A stretch of 64,000 nt of DNA from Streptomyces sp. Act143. GTDB taxonomy: Bacteria > Actinomycetota > Actinomycetes > Streptomycetales > Streptomycetaceae. Shown here one piece after another: positions 16,096 through 24,163 of the stretch. The notes below the pieces were generated by a model. The model ran no database searches. It had not been told where the DNA came from and worked only from the letters and a program-made list of their open reading frames with translations. The first letter of the stretch is position 1, and the number at the start of each line of letters is the position of its first letter. Where the stretch lies: contig NZ_QFRX01000001.1 in the NCBI RefSeq assembly GCF_003143935.1, positions 3,803,491 to 3,867,490 of the forward strand. The letters are read 5' to 3'. Position numbers and translations under genes: made by a program.

Positions 16096-16728
16096 TCACC
16101 TGAGTGACCCGACCCACTTCACGACCGCGTCCGTGATGACCGTCACGGCCTCGTCCTGACCGATGCCCGCCCGTTTCGGCACCGCGAATCCATGATCGCC
16201 GTACGGCACCTCGACCAGTTCGTGAGCACCGTCCCCGGGAAACTCCTCCGGCTTCCCGAAGGGATCGTTGCCTCCCTGTACGACGAGCGTGGGCACCCCG
16301 GCCCCGAGCAGCTCCGCGGCGCGGGACTTCTCCGGCTTGCCCGGCGGGTGGAGCGGGAAGCTGAGCGCGAGCACGGCGGCGGCGCCCAGTTCCCCGGCGG
16401 TACGGCAGGCGACCCGGGCCCCGGCACTGCGTCCGCCGGAGATCACGGGCAGTCCGCGCTCGGCGACGGCGGGCCAGATTCCGCGCCACCCGATGTCGAG
16501 GGTCCTCGGCGCGGGCGCCACCTTCCTGCCCGCCACCCGCCAGGGCTGCTCGACGAGGGCGACGGTGACGCCGTGCGCGGGGAGGACGCGCGCGAGGGCC
16601 TGGAGGTCCCGCGCCTCGATGCCGCCCCCGGCGCCGTGGCTGACGGCTAGGACGAGGCGGGCCTTCTTCGCGGGGTGCCAGGTGATGCGGGCGTCCCCGG
16701 CGTCGGTGGCAATGATCTCGGTCGTCAC
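16096..16728 (-). CDS. Alpha/beta hydrolase (dienelactone hydrolase-like)
   Basis: 210 residues, GTG start. The catalytic triad of a serine hydrolase can be placed: nucleophile in SGGRSAGARVAC (G-x-S-x-G), acid in VVQGGNDPFG, and His in YGDHGFAVP. The oxyanion region is SHGAGGG. It matches the short KANL3/Tex30-like hydrolase family; the substrate is unknown. The gene follows the SRAP gene with a 1-bp gap and so is co-transcribed with it. sigRp2 lies directly behind its stop codon. Confidence 0.85.
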   Translation of the reverse strand: MTTEIIATDAGDARITWHPAKKARLVLAVSHGAGGGIEARDLQALARVLPAHGVTVALVEQPWRVAGRKVAPAPRTLDIGWRGIWPAVAERGLPVISGGRSAGARVACRTAGELGAAAVLALSFPLHPPGKPEKSRAAELLGAGVPTLVVQGGNDPFGKPEEFPGDGAHELVEVPYGDHGFAVPKRAGIGQDEAVTVITDAVVKWVGSLR

Positions 16729-16729
16729 G

Positions 16730-17545
16730 CTAGAAGAGTGTGCCTTCTTCCGGACCTTCCAGCTCCTTCAGCAGCTCCGGCCCGTTGTTGCGCACGTTGC
16801 TGACGGCGGTGGAGACGGGGTAGGCGCGCATGAGCCCGGGAGGGGGCGGTGCGAGCAGGGACCGCAGGTCCTCGACATCCGTACGGGACGGGTCCAGCCA
16901 GGAGTCCCAGCGGTCGGGGGTGAGCATCAGCGGCATCCGGGGATGGATGTCGGCGAGCGCGTGCGGCCCCTCGGCGGGCGCCACGGCCAGCGGGGTCGTC
17001 TCGGCCTCGGTCGTGATCACCGAGCAGGTCACCCACCAGGCCTGGGGATGGTCGTCGGGCAGGGTCCTGTCCCGCCAGAACTCGTAGAGCCCGGCCATCG
17101 CGAACACCGACCCGTCGGCCGGCAGCACGAAGTACGGCTGCTTGCGCGGCCGCTTCTTCTTCCCCTCGACCTCCAGCTCCCGCTCGGCGGCGGCGGTGAC
17201 CCACTCGTAGTAGCCGTCGGCGGGGATGATGCAGCGGCGCGAGGAGAAGGCCCGCTTGTAGGAGGGCTTCTCGTGGACGGTCTCGGCCCGGGCGTTGATC
17301 ATCCGGGCGCCGCCCTCGGGGGTCTTGGACCAGCTCGGCACCAGCCCCCACTTCAGCTTCCGCAGCTGCCGAACCGGCCGCGGGTCGTCGGCGTCCTTCA
17401 GAGGGCGGTCGAGGACGGCGTAGACCTCCTTGGTCGGGGCCACGTTGTAGTCGGGAGCCAACGTCTCCTCCGGCTCCCACTGCTCGATCTCAAAGATTCC
17501 TGCGAGATCCTCGGGCCTACGACTCGCTGCATACCGTCCGCACAT
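16730..17545 (-). CDS. SOS response-associated peptidase (SRAP/HMCES/YedK family)
   Basis: 271 residues. SRAP proteins cross-link to abasic sites in single-stranded DNA through the alpha-amino and thiol groups of Cys2, and so shield them. I therefore start at the ATG at 17545, giving MCGRYAAS with Cys at position 2; the frame is open for 14 codons more. Other family residues: the Asn in PDYNVAPT, the Glu in INARAET, and the His of DIHPRMPLML. Shares a transcript with the hydrolase downstream. The genome-maintenance theme returns in uvrD2, AdnAB and the alkyltransferase-like gene. No PafBC-type promoter was found before it. Confidence 0.93.
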   Translation of the reverse strand: MCGRYAASRRPEDLAGIFEIEQWEPEETLAPDYNVAPTKEVYAVLDRPLKDADDPRPVRQLRKLKWGLVPSWSKTPEGGARMINARAETVHEKPSYKRAFSSRRCIIPADGYYEWVTAAAERELEVEGKKKRPRKQPYFVLPADGSVFAMAGLYEFWRDRTLPDDHPQAWWVTCSVITTEAETTPLAVAPAEGPHALADIHPRMPLMLTPDRWDSWLDPSRTDVEDLRSLLAPPPPGLMRAYPVSTAVSNVRNNGPELLKELEGPEEGTLF

Positions 17546-17595
17546 ACGTGCCACACTGCCAGACTCCGTACGAGGAGAGGGAGCCACCGCCGAAC

Positions 17596-18309
17596 ATGGA
17601 CACCAGTACCGCGTCCTCTCTCTGGGACGAGCTCGTCGGCACCCAGCCCGACCCCGATCTGTGGGTGGTGCTGGCCACCATGGTGGCGGCGCTCGCCATA
17701 GTCGTCCCGCACGTCCTGTGGCGTATCTCGCGCAACGCCATCACCATCGCCCACGAGGGCGGGCACGGCCTGGTCGCCCTGCTCACCGGACGCACCCTGA
17801 CCGGCATCCGGCTGCACTCCGACACCAGCGGCCTGACGGTCAGCAAGGGCAAGCCGTACGGCATCGGCATGATCCTCACCGCGTCCGCCGGCTACACCGC
17901 TCCCCCGCTGCTGGGCCTGGGCGGCGCGGCCCTGCTCGCCGCCGGCCGCATCACCCTCCTGCTGTGGGCGGCGACGGCCCTGCTGGTGGCGATGCTGGTG
18001 ATGATCCGCAACGCGTACGGCGCCCTGACGGTGATCCTCACGGGCGGCACGTTCGTGGTGGTGTCGTGGCTGGCGGGACCGCAGGTGCAGGCGGCGTTCG
18101 CGTACGCGGTCGTGTGGTTCTTGTTGCTCGGTGGAGTTCGACCGGCATTCGAGTTGCAGGCGAAGCGGGCGAGGGGAGGCGCCGGCGACTCGGACGCGGA
18201 CCAGTTGTCACGGCTGACGCATGTGCCGGCCGGGCTGTGGTTGTTCCTGTTCCACGCGGTGAGCCTGTGTGCGTTGATAGGCGGCGGACGGTGGTTGCTG
18301 GAGGTGTGA
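17596..18309 (+). CDS. M50-like membrane metalloprotease
   Basis: 237 residues and about six hydrophobic segments. The zinc motif HExxH is AHEGGHGLVALLTG (about residues 54-58), inside or next to the first long helix, as in site-2-protease-like M50B proteins. A canonical NPDG motif is not seen. Such enzymes cut within membranes, but no target can be named. Start chosen at ATG 17596 behind GAGGAGAGGGAG. Divergent from the SRAP gene across 50 bp. Confidence 0.8.
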   Translation: MDTSTASSLWDELVGTQPDPDLWVVLATMVAALAIVVPHVLWRISRNAITIAHEGGHGLVALLTGRTLTGIRLHSDTSGLTVSKGKPYGIGMILTASAGYTAPPLLGLGGAALLAAGRITLLLWAATALLVAMLVMIRNAYGALTVILTGGTFVVVSWLAGPQVQAAFAYAVVWFLLLGGVRPAFELQAKRARGGAGDSDADQLSRLTHVPAGLWLFLFHAVSLCALIGGGRWLLEV

Positions 18310-18323
18310 CGCGGCCCCGAAGA

Positions 18324-18372
18324 GGCGCCTCGCAGGGGTGCCGGGAACCGCGCGCCCGGCCCCCACGGCGCA
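18324..18372. repeat. Intergenic dispersed repeat, copy 2 (degenerate)
   Basis: This stretch aligns with the element at 38743-38800 with one gap: GGCGCC-TCG-CAGGGG, then GGGAAC-GCGCG and GCC-ACG, roughly three quarters identical. It lies between the M50 stop and the aroA promoter. Confidence 0.5.
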
Positions 18373-18395
18373 GCACTCGGACCACGGCCCCCCAC

Positions 18396-18401
18396 TAAAG
18401 T
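18396..18401 (+). promoter_or_regulatory. Candidate -10 for a leaderless aroA mRNA
   Basis: TAAAGT fits TANNNT and stands 7 nt before the aroA ATG, where no ribosome site exists. Transcription would start at the ATG itself. Confidence 0.5.
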
Positions 18402-18408
18402 GGACCTC

Positions 18409-19734
18409 ATGGCTTTGAACCCCTCAGAAACCGCCCTCTGGCCCGCCCCTCACGCAAGCGGAGCCGTCGACGCGACGGTCCATGTACCGGGGTCGAAGTC
18501 CGTCACCAACCGCGCCCTCGTGCTCGCGGCCCTCGCCAGCGAGCCGGGCTGGCTGCGCCGCCCCCTCCGCTCCCGCGACACCCTCCTCATGGCGGCCGCG
18601 CTGCGCGAGATGGGCGTCGGCATCGAGGAGGGCGTGGGCCCGGACGGCACCGGCGAGACCTGGCGTGTCCTGCCGGCCGGCCTGCGCGGCCCCGCCACCG
18701 TCAACGTCGGCAACGCCGGCACCGTCATGCGCTTCCTCCCGCCCGTCGCCGCCCTCGCCGACGGCCCCGTCCGTTTCGACGGTGACCCGCGGTCGTACGA
18801 GCGCCCCCTGAACGGTGTCATCGACGCCCTCCGCGTCCTCGGCGCCCGTATCGACGACGACGGCCGTGGCGCGCTGCCGCTGACGGTCCACGGCGGTGGC
18901 GCGCTGGACGGCGGCCCGGTGCAGATCGACGCGTCGAGCTCGTCGCAGTTCGTCAGCGCCCTCCTGCTCTCCGGCCCTCGCTTCAACCAGGGGGTGGAGG
19001 TCCGCCACGTGGGCGCCGCGCTCCCCTCCCTCCCCCACATCCGCATGACGGTCGACATGCTGCGGGCGGTGGGCGCCCAGGTCGACACCCCGGAGTCCGG
19101 CGGCGAGCCCGACGTGTGGCGGGTCACCCCCGGTGCCCTGCTCGGCCGGGACCTCACCATCGAGCCCGACCTGTCCAACGCCCAGCCCTTCCTCGCCGCG
19201 GCGCTCGTCACCGGGGGCAAGGTCGTCGTCCCGGACTGGCCGGCCCGCACCACGCAGCCCGGCGACAAGCTGCGGGAGATCTTCACCGAGATGGGCGGTT
19301 CCTGCGAACTCACCGAGTACGGTCTGGAGTTCACCGGATCGGGTGCGATTCACGGTATCGACGTCGACCTGAGCGAGGTCGGCGAACTGACCCCCGGTAT
19401 CGCGGCGGTCGCGGCCCTCGCGGACTCCCCGTCGACGCTCCGCGGCGTCGCCCATCTGCGCCTGCACGAGACGGACCGGCTGGCCGCGCTCACCAAGGAG
19501 ATCAACGAGCTCGGCGGTGACGTCACCGAGACCGCCGACGGCCTGCACATCCGCCCGCGCAAGCTGCACGGCGGGATCTTCCACACCTACGAGGACCACC
19601 GCATGGCGACGGCCGGCGCGATCATCGGCCTCGCGGTCGAGGGCGTGCAGATCGAGAACGTGGCGACGACGGCGAAGACCCTGCCGGACTTCCCGGACCT
19701 GTGGACAGGGATGCTCGGGAGCGACGGGGCGTAG
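18409..19734 (+). CDS. aroA: 3-Phosphoshikimate 1-carboxyvinyltransferase (EPSP synthase)
   Basis: 441 residues. Joins phosphoenolpyruvate to shikimate-3-phosphate in the chorismate pathway. Motifs: the substrate loop PGSKSVTNRAL, the PEP-binding GNAGTVMRF, DGDPRSYERPLNGVIDAL, the basic LHETDRLAAL and the C-terminal YEDHRMATAGAIIG. Full length for the family. The start ATG 18409 is preferred to a GTG/ATG just upstream because of the TAAAGT-N7-ATG spacing. Followed after 12 bp by rsgA on the same strand. Confidence 0.97.
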   Translation: MALNPSETALWPAPHASGAVDATVHVPGSKSVTNRALVLAALASEPGWLRRPLRSRDTLLMAAALREMGVGIEEGVGPDGTGETWRVLPAGLRGPATVNVGNAGTVMRFLPPVAALADGPVRFDGDPRSYERPLNGVIDALRVLGARIDDDGRGALPLTVHGGGALDGGPVQIDASSSSQFVSALLLSGPRFNQGVEVRHVGAALPSLPHIRMTVDMLRAVGAQVDTPESGGEPDVWRVTPGALLGRDLTIEPDLSNAQPFLAAALVTGGKVVVPDWPARTTQPGDKLREIFTEMGGSCELTEYGLEFTGSGAIHGIDVDLSEVGELTPGIAAVAALADSPSTLRGVAHLRLHETDRLAALTKEINELGGDVTETADGLHIRPRKLHGGIFHTYEDHRMATAGAIIGLAVEGVQIENVATTAKTLPDFPDLWTGMLGSDGA

Positions 19735-19746
19735 GGGCGTACGACC

Positions 19747-20757
19747 ATGCGCCGCTACGGCAAGCACACCGACGAGGACGACATCCGCTCCCGGCCCAAC
19801 CGCAAGGGCAACCGGCCGCGTACGAACATCCGCCCCAAGCACGAGGACGCGGCCGAGGGCATGGTCCTCACCGTGGACCGGGGGCGGCTGACCTGTCTGG
19901 TCGAGGACCGGATCGTGCTGGCGATGAAGGCCCGTGAGCTGGGCCGCAAGGCCGCGATCGTCGGTGACCGGGTGGCCCTCGTGGGCGACCTGTCCGGCAA
20001 GAAGGACACCCTCGCGCGGATCGTCCGCATCGAGGAACGCACGTCGGTGCTGCGCCGCACGGCGGACGACGACGACCCGTACGAGCGGGTGGTCGTCGCC
20101 AACGCCGACCAGCTCGCCATCGTCACCGCCCTCGCCGACCCCGAGCCGCGCCCCCGTCTCATCGACCGCTGCCTGGTCGCGGCGTACGACGGCGGCCTGG
20201 AACCGCTCCTGGTCCTGACGAAGTCGGACCTCGCCCCGCCCGACAAGCTCCTGGAGCTGTACGGCGACCTCGACATCCCGTATGTCGTCACCAGCCGCGA
20301 CGAACTGGAGAACGGCGACGCGGCGGACCGGGTGCGCGAGGAGCTGGGCGGCAAGATCACCGCGTTCGTCGGGCATTCCGGCGTCGGCAAGACGACCCTG
20401 GTGAACGCGCTGGTCCCGGAGGAGCGGCGGCGTCTGACCGGCCATGTGAACGCGGTGACGGGCCGCGGCCGGCACACCACGACCTCGGCGCTGGCGCTCC
20501 CGCTGGAGGGCGCGGACGGCTGGGTCATCGACACCCCGGGCGTACGGTCCTTCGGCCTCGCCCACATCGACCCGTCCCGGGTGATCCACGCGTTCCCGGA
20601 CCTGGAACCGGGAACCGAGGGCTGCCCGCGCGCGTGCAGTCACGACGAGCCGGACTGCGCGCTCGACCAGTGGGTGGCGGACGGTCACGCGGATCCCGCC
20701 CGCCTCTACTCACTGCGCCGCCTGCTGGCCACCCGTGAGCGGAAGGAAGGCGACTGA
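19747..20757 (+). CDS. rsgA: Ribosome small-subunit-dependent GTPase A
   Basis: 336 residues. RsgA tests late 30S subunits for maturity and releases assembly factors. The domains run in family order: a basic N-terminal tail and OB fold (1-115), then a circularly permuted GTPase with G4 (LTKSDLAP) before G1 (GHSGVGKTTLVNAL) and G3 (DTPGVRSFG), then a zinc knuckle (CPRACSHDEPDC). It follows aroA by 12 bp and is probably co-transcribed. Confidence 0.95.
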   Translation: MRRYGKHTDEDDIRSRPNRKGNRPRTNIRPKHEDAAEGMVLTVDRGRLTCLVEDRIVLAMKARELGRKAAIVGDRVALVGDLSGKKDTLARIVRIEERTSVLRRTADDDDPYERVVVANADQLAIVTALADPEPRPRLIDRCLVAAYDGGLEPLLVLTKSDLAPPDKLLELYGDLDIPYVVTSRDELENGDAADRVREELGGKITAFVGHSGVGKTTLVNALVPEERRRLTGHVNAVTGRGRHTTTSALALPLEGADGWVIDTPGVRSFGLAHIDPSRVIHAFPDLEPGTEGCPRACSHDEPDCALDQWVADGHADPARLYSLRRLLATRERKEGD

Positions 20758-20843
20758 CCTTCGCGTTGTTTGTGGGTCCCTGAGTCCGGCAAGTGCATAA
20801 TCGCACCGAGCCGGACCGAGCCGGACGTACGGGAGGACAGCAC

Positions 20844-21167
20844 ATGGCGTGGCTGCTGGTGGTGGTGGCCGGGTTGCTCGAGACCGGATTCGCCGTGTGT
20901 CTGAAGCTCTCCCACGGGTTCACCCGGCTCTGGCCCACGATCGCCTTCTGCGTCTTCGCGCTCGGCAGCTTCGGCTTGCTGACCCTGTCCCTGAAGAAGC
21001 TCGACGTGGGTCCGGCGTACGCGGTGTGGACCGGCATCGGCGCGGCGGGCACGGCGATCTACGGGATGATCTTCCTCGGCGACCTGGTCTCGACGCTGAA
21101 GATCGTCTCGATCAGCTTCGTCATCATCGGCGTGATCGGGCTGCAACTGTCGGGCTCGGCCCACTGA
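20844..21167 (+). CDS. Small multidrug resistance exporter, SugE/Gdx type
   Basis: 107 residues, four transmembrane helices. The proton-coupling Glu of helix 1 is in AGLLETGFAVCLK (residue 13), and the SugE-type helix 3 motif is AYAVWTGIGAAGTA. SugE/Gdx members export guanidinium ions. I start at the ATG at 20844 because GGGAGGACAGC precedes it. I looked for a guanidine riboswitch in the 86-nt leader and found none. The stop is 12 bp from that of a convergent TetR gene. Confidence 0.9.
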   Translation: MAWLLVVVAGLLETGFAVCLKLSHGFTRLWPTIAFCVFALGSFGLLTLSLKKLDVGPAYAVWTGIGAAGTAIYGMIFLGDLVSTLKIVSISFVIIGVIGLQLSGSAH

Positions 21168-21179
21168 GCACCGCGTTCG

Positions 21180-21785
21180 CTAGACGGGCTGCCGGTACAG
21201 CGCGGCACGCACCAGGTCCGTGACGCCGCCCTCCCCCGGCGGCGCCGACACACAGGAGATGGCGAGCCGTACGACGAGTTCGCAGGCGCGGGCCAGGTCG
21301 GCGGCGTCCGGCTTGGACATGCCGGGCCCGCCGAGCACCGCCACGGCGCGGTCGCGGACGAGCGCGACGAAGTCGCCGGGCGAGGGCAGCGGGCCGTCGG
21401 CGCGGCGCTGTGCCGGTACCGCCGAGGAGGACGGGACGGCGGACAGTGTCGGCGCGGGCAGCCGCTCACTCCAGCAGCCGGTGAGCATGGCCCGTACGAG
21501 CGCGTTCTCGCGGGCCGTGGCGGCCGTCCACTCGGCGGTGGCGGCCAGCCGCTCACGGGTGTCGGCAGGGGCGGAGAGCGCGCGGTCGACCCCGGCGAGA
21601 TAGCCGTCGGCCTCCCTTCTGACGAGCGCGCGGGCCAGGCCTTCCTTGCTCCCGAACTCGTTGTACAGCGTCTGCCGGGACACTCCGGCCGCCGCGGCGA
21701 CGTCCACCATCCGCACGGCGGACCACGGCCGGCGGGCCAGTGCCGTGTACGCGGCGTCCAGCAGAGATTCCCTCGCTGCAGGCAT
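21180..21785 (-). CDS. TetR-family transcriptional regulator
   Basis: 201 residues. Helix-turn-helix at 25-50: MVDVAAAAGVSRQTLYNEFGSKEGL. The rest is an all-helical ligand domain. Of two adjacent ATG codons I choose the second (21785), which leaves 5 nt after GGAGG. The convergent neighbour is a SugE-like exporter, so it may regulate export, but convergent order is weak evidence. Its own promoter (21819-21847) carries an inverted repeat fit for autoregulation. Confidence 0.9.
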   Translation of the reverse strand: MPAARESLLDAAYTALARRPWSAVRMVDVAAAAGVSRQTLYNEFGSKEGLARALVRREADGYLAGVDRALSAPADTRERLAATAEWTAATARENALVRAMLTGCWSERLPAPTLSAVPSSSAVPAQRRADGPLPSPGDFVALVRDRAVAVLGGPGMSKPDAADLARACELVVRLAISCVSAPPGEGGVTDLVRAALYRQPV

Positions 21786-21818
21786 CATCGCCTCCTAGGG
21801 GCGAGCGGCTCTGCGCCC

Positions 21819-21847
21819 AGATTTGACGCGCACAGGGGCACTGTCAA
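21819..21847 (-). promoter_or_regulatory. tetR promoter with embedded inverted repeat
   Basis: Minus strand: a perfect -35 TTGACA (21847-21842), a 17-nt spacer, then AAATCT (21824-21819). The arms TTGAC and GTCAA (on the plus strand 21823-21827 and 21843-21847) form an inverted repeat spanning the promoter, a natural operator for the TetR protein. The rest of the 21848-22170 gap holds only GC-rich sequence with GCGTGGCGGCG twice (22006-22016, 22052-22062). Confidence 0.5.
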
Positions 21848-22178
21848 GGGTTCGCGAAAGCATGAGGGGGCGCCCCTGATCGGCAGCACGCCGCCACACC
21901 CTGACGGACCCGCCGGACACGACGCCGGACGCACCGTCGGCGCGGCAGGCGGACCATCGGTACGGCCGCGGGCGAGCCGTCGGCGGAGGGGTAGGCGAGC
22001 CGTCAGCGTGGCGGCGAGCGAGCCACCGGCGTGGAGACAGGGGGGCCATCGGCGTGGCGGCGCGCGAAGCCGGCGGTGCGGGCGGGGCGGGGGGTATGCG
22101 GCGGACCGCCGGGCCGTGTCCGGACCGTGTCCGCTGTCCACACTCCGGCCCCTGTAGCCCCGTACCACCCCCGGCAGA

Positions 22179-22184
22179 TACCGT
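22179..22184 (+). promoter_or_regulatory. Candidate -10 for a leaderless hisN mRNA
   Basis: TACCGT lies exactly 7 nt before the hisN ATG; there is no ribosome site. Same geometry as at aroA, the fur-like gene and others in the window. Confidence 0.4.
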
Positions 22185-22191
22185 TCGTCGC

Positions 22192-22992
22192 ATGCTGGAC
22201 TACCTCGACGACCTCCGCTTCGCCCACGTCCTCGCCGACGCGGCCGACGCTGCCACCATGGACCGCTTCAAGGCCCTCGACCTCAAGGTCGAGACGAAGC
22301 CGGACATGACCCCGGTGAGCGAGGCGGACAAGGCCGCCGAGGAACTGATCCGCAGCCAGCTCCAGCGCGCCCGCCCGCGCGACGCGATCCTGGGCGAGGA
22401 GTACGGCGTGCAGGGCACCGGCCCGCGCCGCTGGGTCGTCGACCCGATCGACGGCACCAAGAACTACGTCCGCGGCGTCCCCGTCTGGGCCACGCTGATC
22501 TCCCTGATGGAGGCGGGCGAAAGCGGCTTCCAGCCCGTCGTCGGCGTGGTCTCCGCCCCCGCCCTCGGCCGCCGCTGGTGGGCCGCGAAGGGACACGGCG
22601 CCTTCACCGGCCGCAGCCTCTCCTCGGCGTCCCGGCTGCACGTCTCCCAGGTCGGCAAGCTCTCCGACGCCTCCTTCGCGTACTCCTCGCTGAGCGGCTG
22701 GGAGGAGCAGGGCCGGCTGAACGGTTTCCTGGACCTGACCCGCGAGGTGTGGCGCACGCGCGCGTACGGCGACTTCTGGCCCTACATGCTGGTCGCCGAG
22801 GGTGCCGTCGACATCTGCGCCGAGCCCGAGCTCTCCCTCTGGGACATGGCCGCCAACGCGATCATCGTCACCGAGGCCGGCGGCAGCTTCACCGGCCTCG
22901 ACGGCCGCCCGGGCCCGCACAGCGGCAACGCGGCCGCCTCCAACGGCCTCCTCCACGACGAGCTGCTGGGCTATCTGAACCAGCGGTACTGA
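22192..22992 (+). CDS. hisN: Histidinol-phosphatase, inositol-monophosphatase type
   Basis: 266 residues. The metal and phosphate motifs of the IMPase fold are present: GEEYG (about 66), DPIDGTKNYVRG (about 84-95) and WDMAANAIIVTEAGG (about 217). Family knowledge: the S. coelicolor gene at this position, hisN, codes for the phosphatase that converts histidinol phosphate to histidinol. Only the short form from ATG 22192 fits the family; the open frame continues upstream as non-coding sequence. Closed by the hairpin at 23049-23078. Confidence 0.9.
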   Translation: MLDYLDDLRFAHVLADAADAATMDRFKALDLKVETKPDMTPVSEADKAAEELIRSQLQRARPRDAILGEEYGVQGTGPRRWVVDPIDGTKNYVRGVPVWATLISLMEAGESGFQPVVGVVSAPALGRRWWAAKGHGAFTGRSLSSASRLHVSQVGKLSDASFAYSSLSGWEEQGRLNGFLDLTREVWRTRAYGDFWPYMLVAEGAVDICAEPELSLWDMAANAIIVTEAGGSFTGLDGRPGPHSGNAAASNGLLHDELLGYLNQRY

Positions 22993-23048
22993 CCATTCCG
23001 CGCGGCCCGCTCCCGTTCCTCGCGGTCCTCGCCGAAAAGCGCAGATGA

Positions 23049-23078
23049 GCGCGTGCGCCCTCAATTGGCCGCACGCGC
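23049..23078 (+). terminator. Terminator after hisN
   Basis: GCGCGTGCG (23049-23057) and CGCACGCGC (23070-23078) form a perfect 9-bp stem with a 12-nt loop, followed by CCCCTTGTT. It lies 57 bp past the hisN stop. Confidence 0.65.
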
Positions 23079-23137
23079 CCCCTTGTTGACCGTCGCTTTA
23101 CCTGCGACTCTGAGGGGACCCTCATTTGTGAACTTGT

Positions 23138-23163
23138 GAACCGCCGAACTAGCTCGGCGGTTC
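23138..23163 (+). promoter_or_regulatory. Hairpin directly in front of the CBS gene ribosome site
   Basis: GAACCGCCGA (23138-23147) and TCGGCGGTTC (23154-23163) pair perfectly over 10 bp with a 6-nt loop. The AGGAGG of the CBS gene follows at 23167-23172, three bases later. TTGTGAAC is directly repeated just before (23126-23141). The placement suggests control of translation or a short-leader terminator/antiterminator; there is no proof of either. Confidence 0.45.
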
Positions 23164-23185
23164 CTCAGGAGGTGACTCCGCACCC

Positions 23186-23587
23186 ATGCTCGTCCGCGAC
23201 GCCATGAGCACAGTCGTCCTCACCATCGGCCCCACTCACACCCTCCGCCAGGCAGCCGCCCTGATGTCCGCCCGCCGGGTCGGCGCGGCCGTGGTCCTCG
23301 ACCCCGACGGCACCGGCATCGGCATCCTCACCGAACGCGACGTCCTCAACGCGGTGGGCCTGGGCCAGAACCCGGACACCGAGCCCACCCACGCCCACAC
23401 CACCACCGACGTCGTCTTCGCGGCGCCGTCCTGGACCCTGGAAGAGGCGGCCCGGGCCATGGCCCACGGCGGCTTCCGGCACCTCATCGTCCTGGACCGG
23501 GGCGAGCCCATCGGCATCGTGTCGGTGCGCGACATCATCCGCTGCTGGGCACCGGTACGGCAGCAGCAGATGACCTTGTCGCACTAG
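23186..23587 (+). CDS. CBS-domain pair protein
   Basis: 133 residues made of two CBS motifs (about 1-62 and 68-125), each ending in the GI(L/V)(T/S)xRD signature (GIGILTERDVLN; GIVSVRDIIRCW). CBS pairs bind adenosine nucleotides such as AMP, ATP or SAM and act as sensors. The protein is stand-alone, so it presumably regulates a partner in trans. Good AGGAGG ribosome site at a rather long distance. The partner cannot be told from the neighbours (hisN, Fur-type regulator). Confidence 0.88.
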   Translation: MLVRDAMSTVVLTIGPTHTLRQAAALMSARRVGAAVVLDPDGTGIGILTERDVLNAVGLGQNPDTEPTHAHTTTDVVFAAPSWTLEEAARAMAHGGFRHLIVLDRGEPIGIVSVRDIIRCWAPVRQQQMTLSH

Positions 23588-23656
23588 GAAGCACCCGGAA
23601 GCACCGGGAAGGGCCAGGAAGAGGGAGGAGGAGCCAGCAGGAGCCGGGAGGCTAGA

Positions 23657-23711
23657 TTGGACGAAGTCTAAAATCACACCCATTCGCGACCTGGTCCCCT
23701 TCTGTTAGGCT
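23657..23711 (+). promoter_or_regulatory. Candidate Fur-family operator and leaderless promoter
   Basis: TTGGACGAAGTCTAA (23657-23671) is a 15-bp inverted repeat with 6-bp arms and one mismatch, like the PerR/Fur boxes in size and spacing. TAGGCT at 23706-23711 is a -10 candidate exactly 7 nt before the ATG of the Fur-type gene. The operator ends about 35 bp upstream of that -10, so it could be an autoregulatory site. Confidence 0.45.
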
Positions 23712-23718
23712 GGCGCGT

Positions 23719-24135
23719 ATGAGTGACCTTCTGGAACGGCTGCGCGGACGTGGATGGCGGATGACCGCGCAGCGGCGCGTCGTGGCCGAGGTCCTCGAAG
23801 GCGAACACGTCCACCTGACGGCCGACGAGGTCCACGCGCGGGCCGTCGCCAAGCTGCCCGAGATCTCCCGGGCCACCGTCTACAACACGCTGGGCGAGCT
23901 GGTCTCCCTCGGCGAAGTCCTCGAGGTCGCCACCGACAAGCGCGCCAAGCGGTACGACCCCAACGCGCACCGTCCGCACCACCACCTGGTCTGCGCCCGC
24001 TGCGGCGCGATCAAGGACGTCCACCCCAGCGGCAACCCGCTGGCCGACCTCCCCGACTCCGAGCGCTTCGGCTTCAAGGTCTCGGACGTCGAGGTGACGT
24101 ACCGCGGAATCTGCCCGAACTGCGCGGCGGCATAA
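23719..24135 (+). CDS. Fur-family transcriptional regulator
   Basis: 138 residues. Winged-helix DNA-binding half (1-80: MTAQRRVVAEVLEG, ISRATVYNTLGELVSLG), then the metal-binding half with the Fur-family His cluster RPHHHLVCARCGAIKDV and a second Cys pair CPNC near the C-terminus, giving a two-CxxC structural zinc site. Family members sense Fe(II), Zn(II), Ni(II) or peroxide; the regulatory His/Asp set here is closest in feel to PerR/CatR-type proteins, but I cannot assign the signal. Leaderless start likely. Ends at the terminator 24164-24192. Confidence 0.9.
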   Translation: MSDLLERLRGRGWRMTAQRRVVAEVLEGEHVHLTADEVHARAVAKLPEISRATVYNTLGELVSLGEVLEVATDKRAKRYDPNAHRPHHHLVCARCGAIKDVHPSGNPLADLPDSERFGFKVSDVEVTYRGICPNCAAA

Positions 24136-24163
24136 GCAAGCACAGGCGAGCGAGCACTCCCGA

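Noticed and set aside
17546..17580. PafBC- or LexA-type site before the SRAP gene
   Set aside because: The upstream sequence has neither TTGTCRGTG nor a GAAC-N4-GTTC palindrome, so the name 'SOS-associated' is family knowledge only and not supported here by a promoter.
20758..20843. Guanidine riboswitch before the SugE-like gene
   Set aside because: The leader has a GAGCCGGAC direct repeat, but no ACGR-loop hairpins or ykkC core. It is also too short for the class I aptamer.
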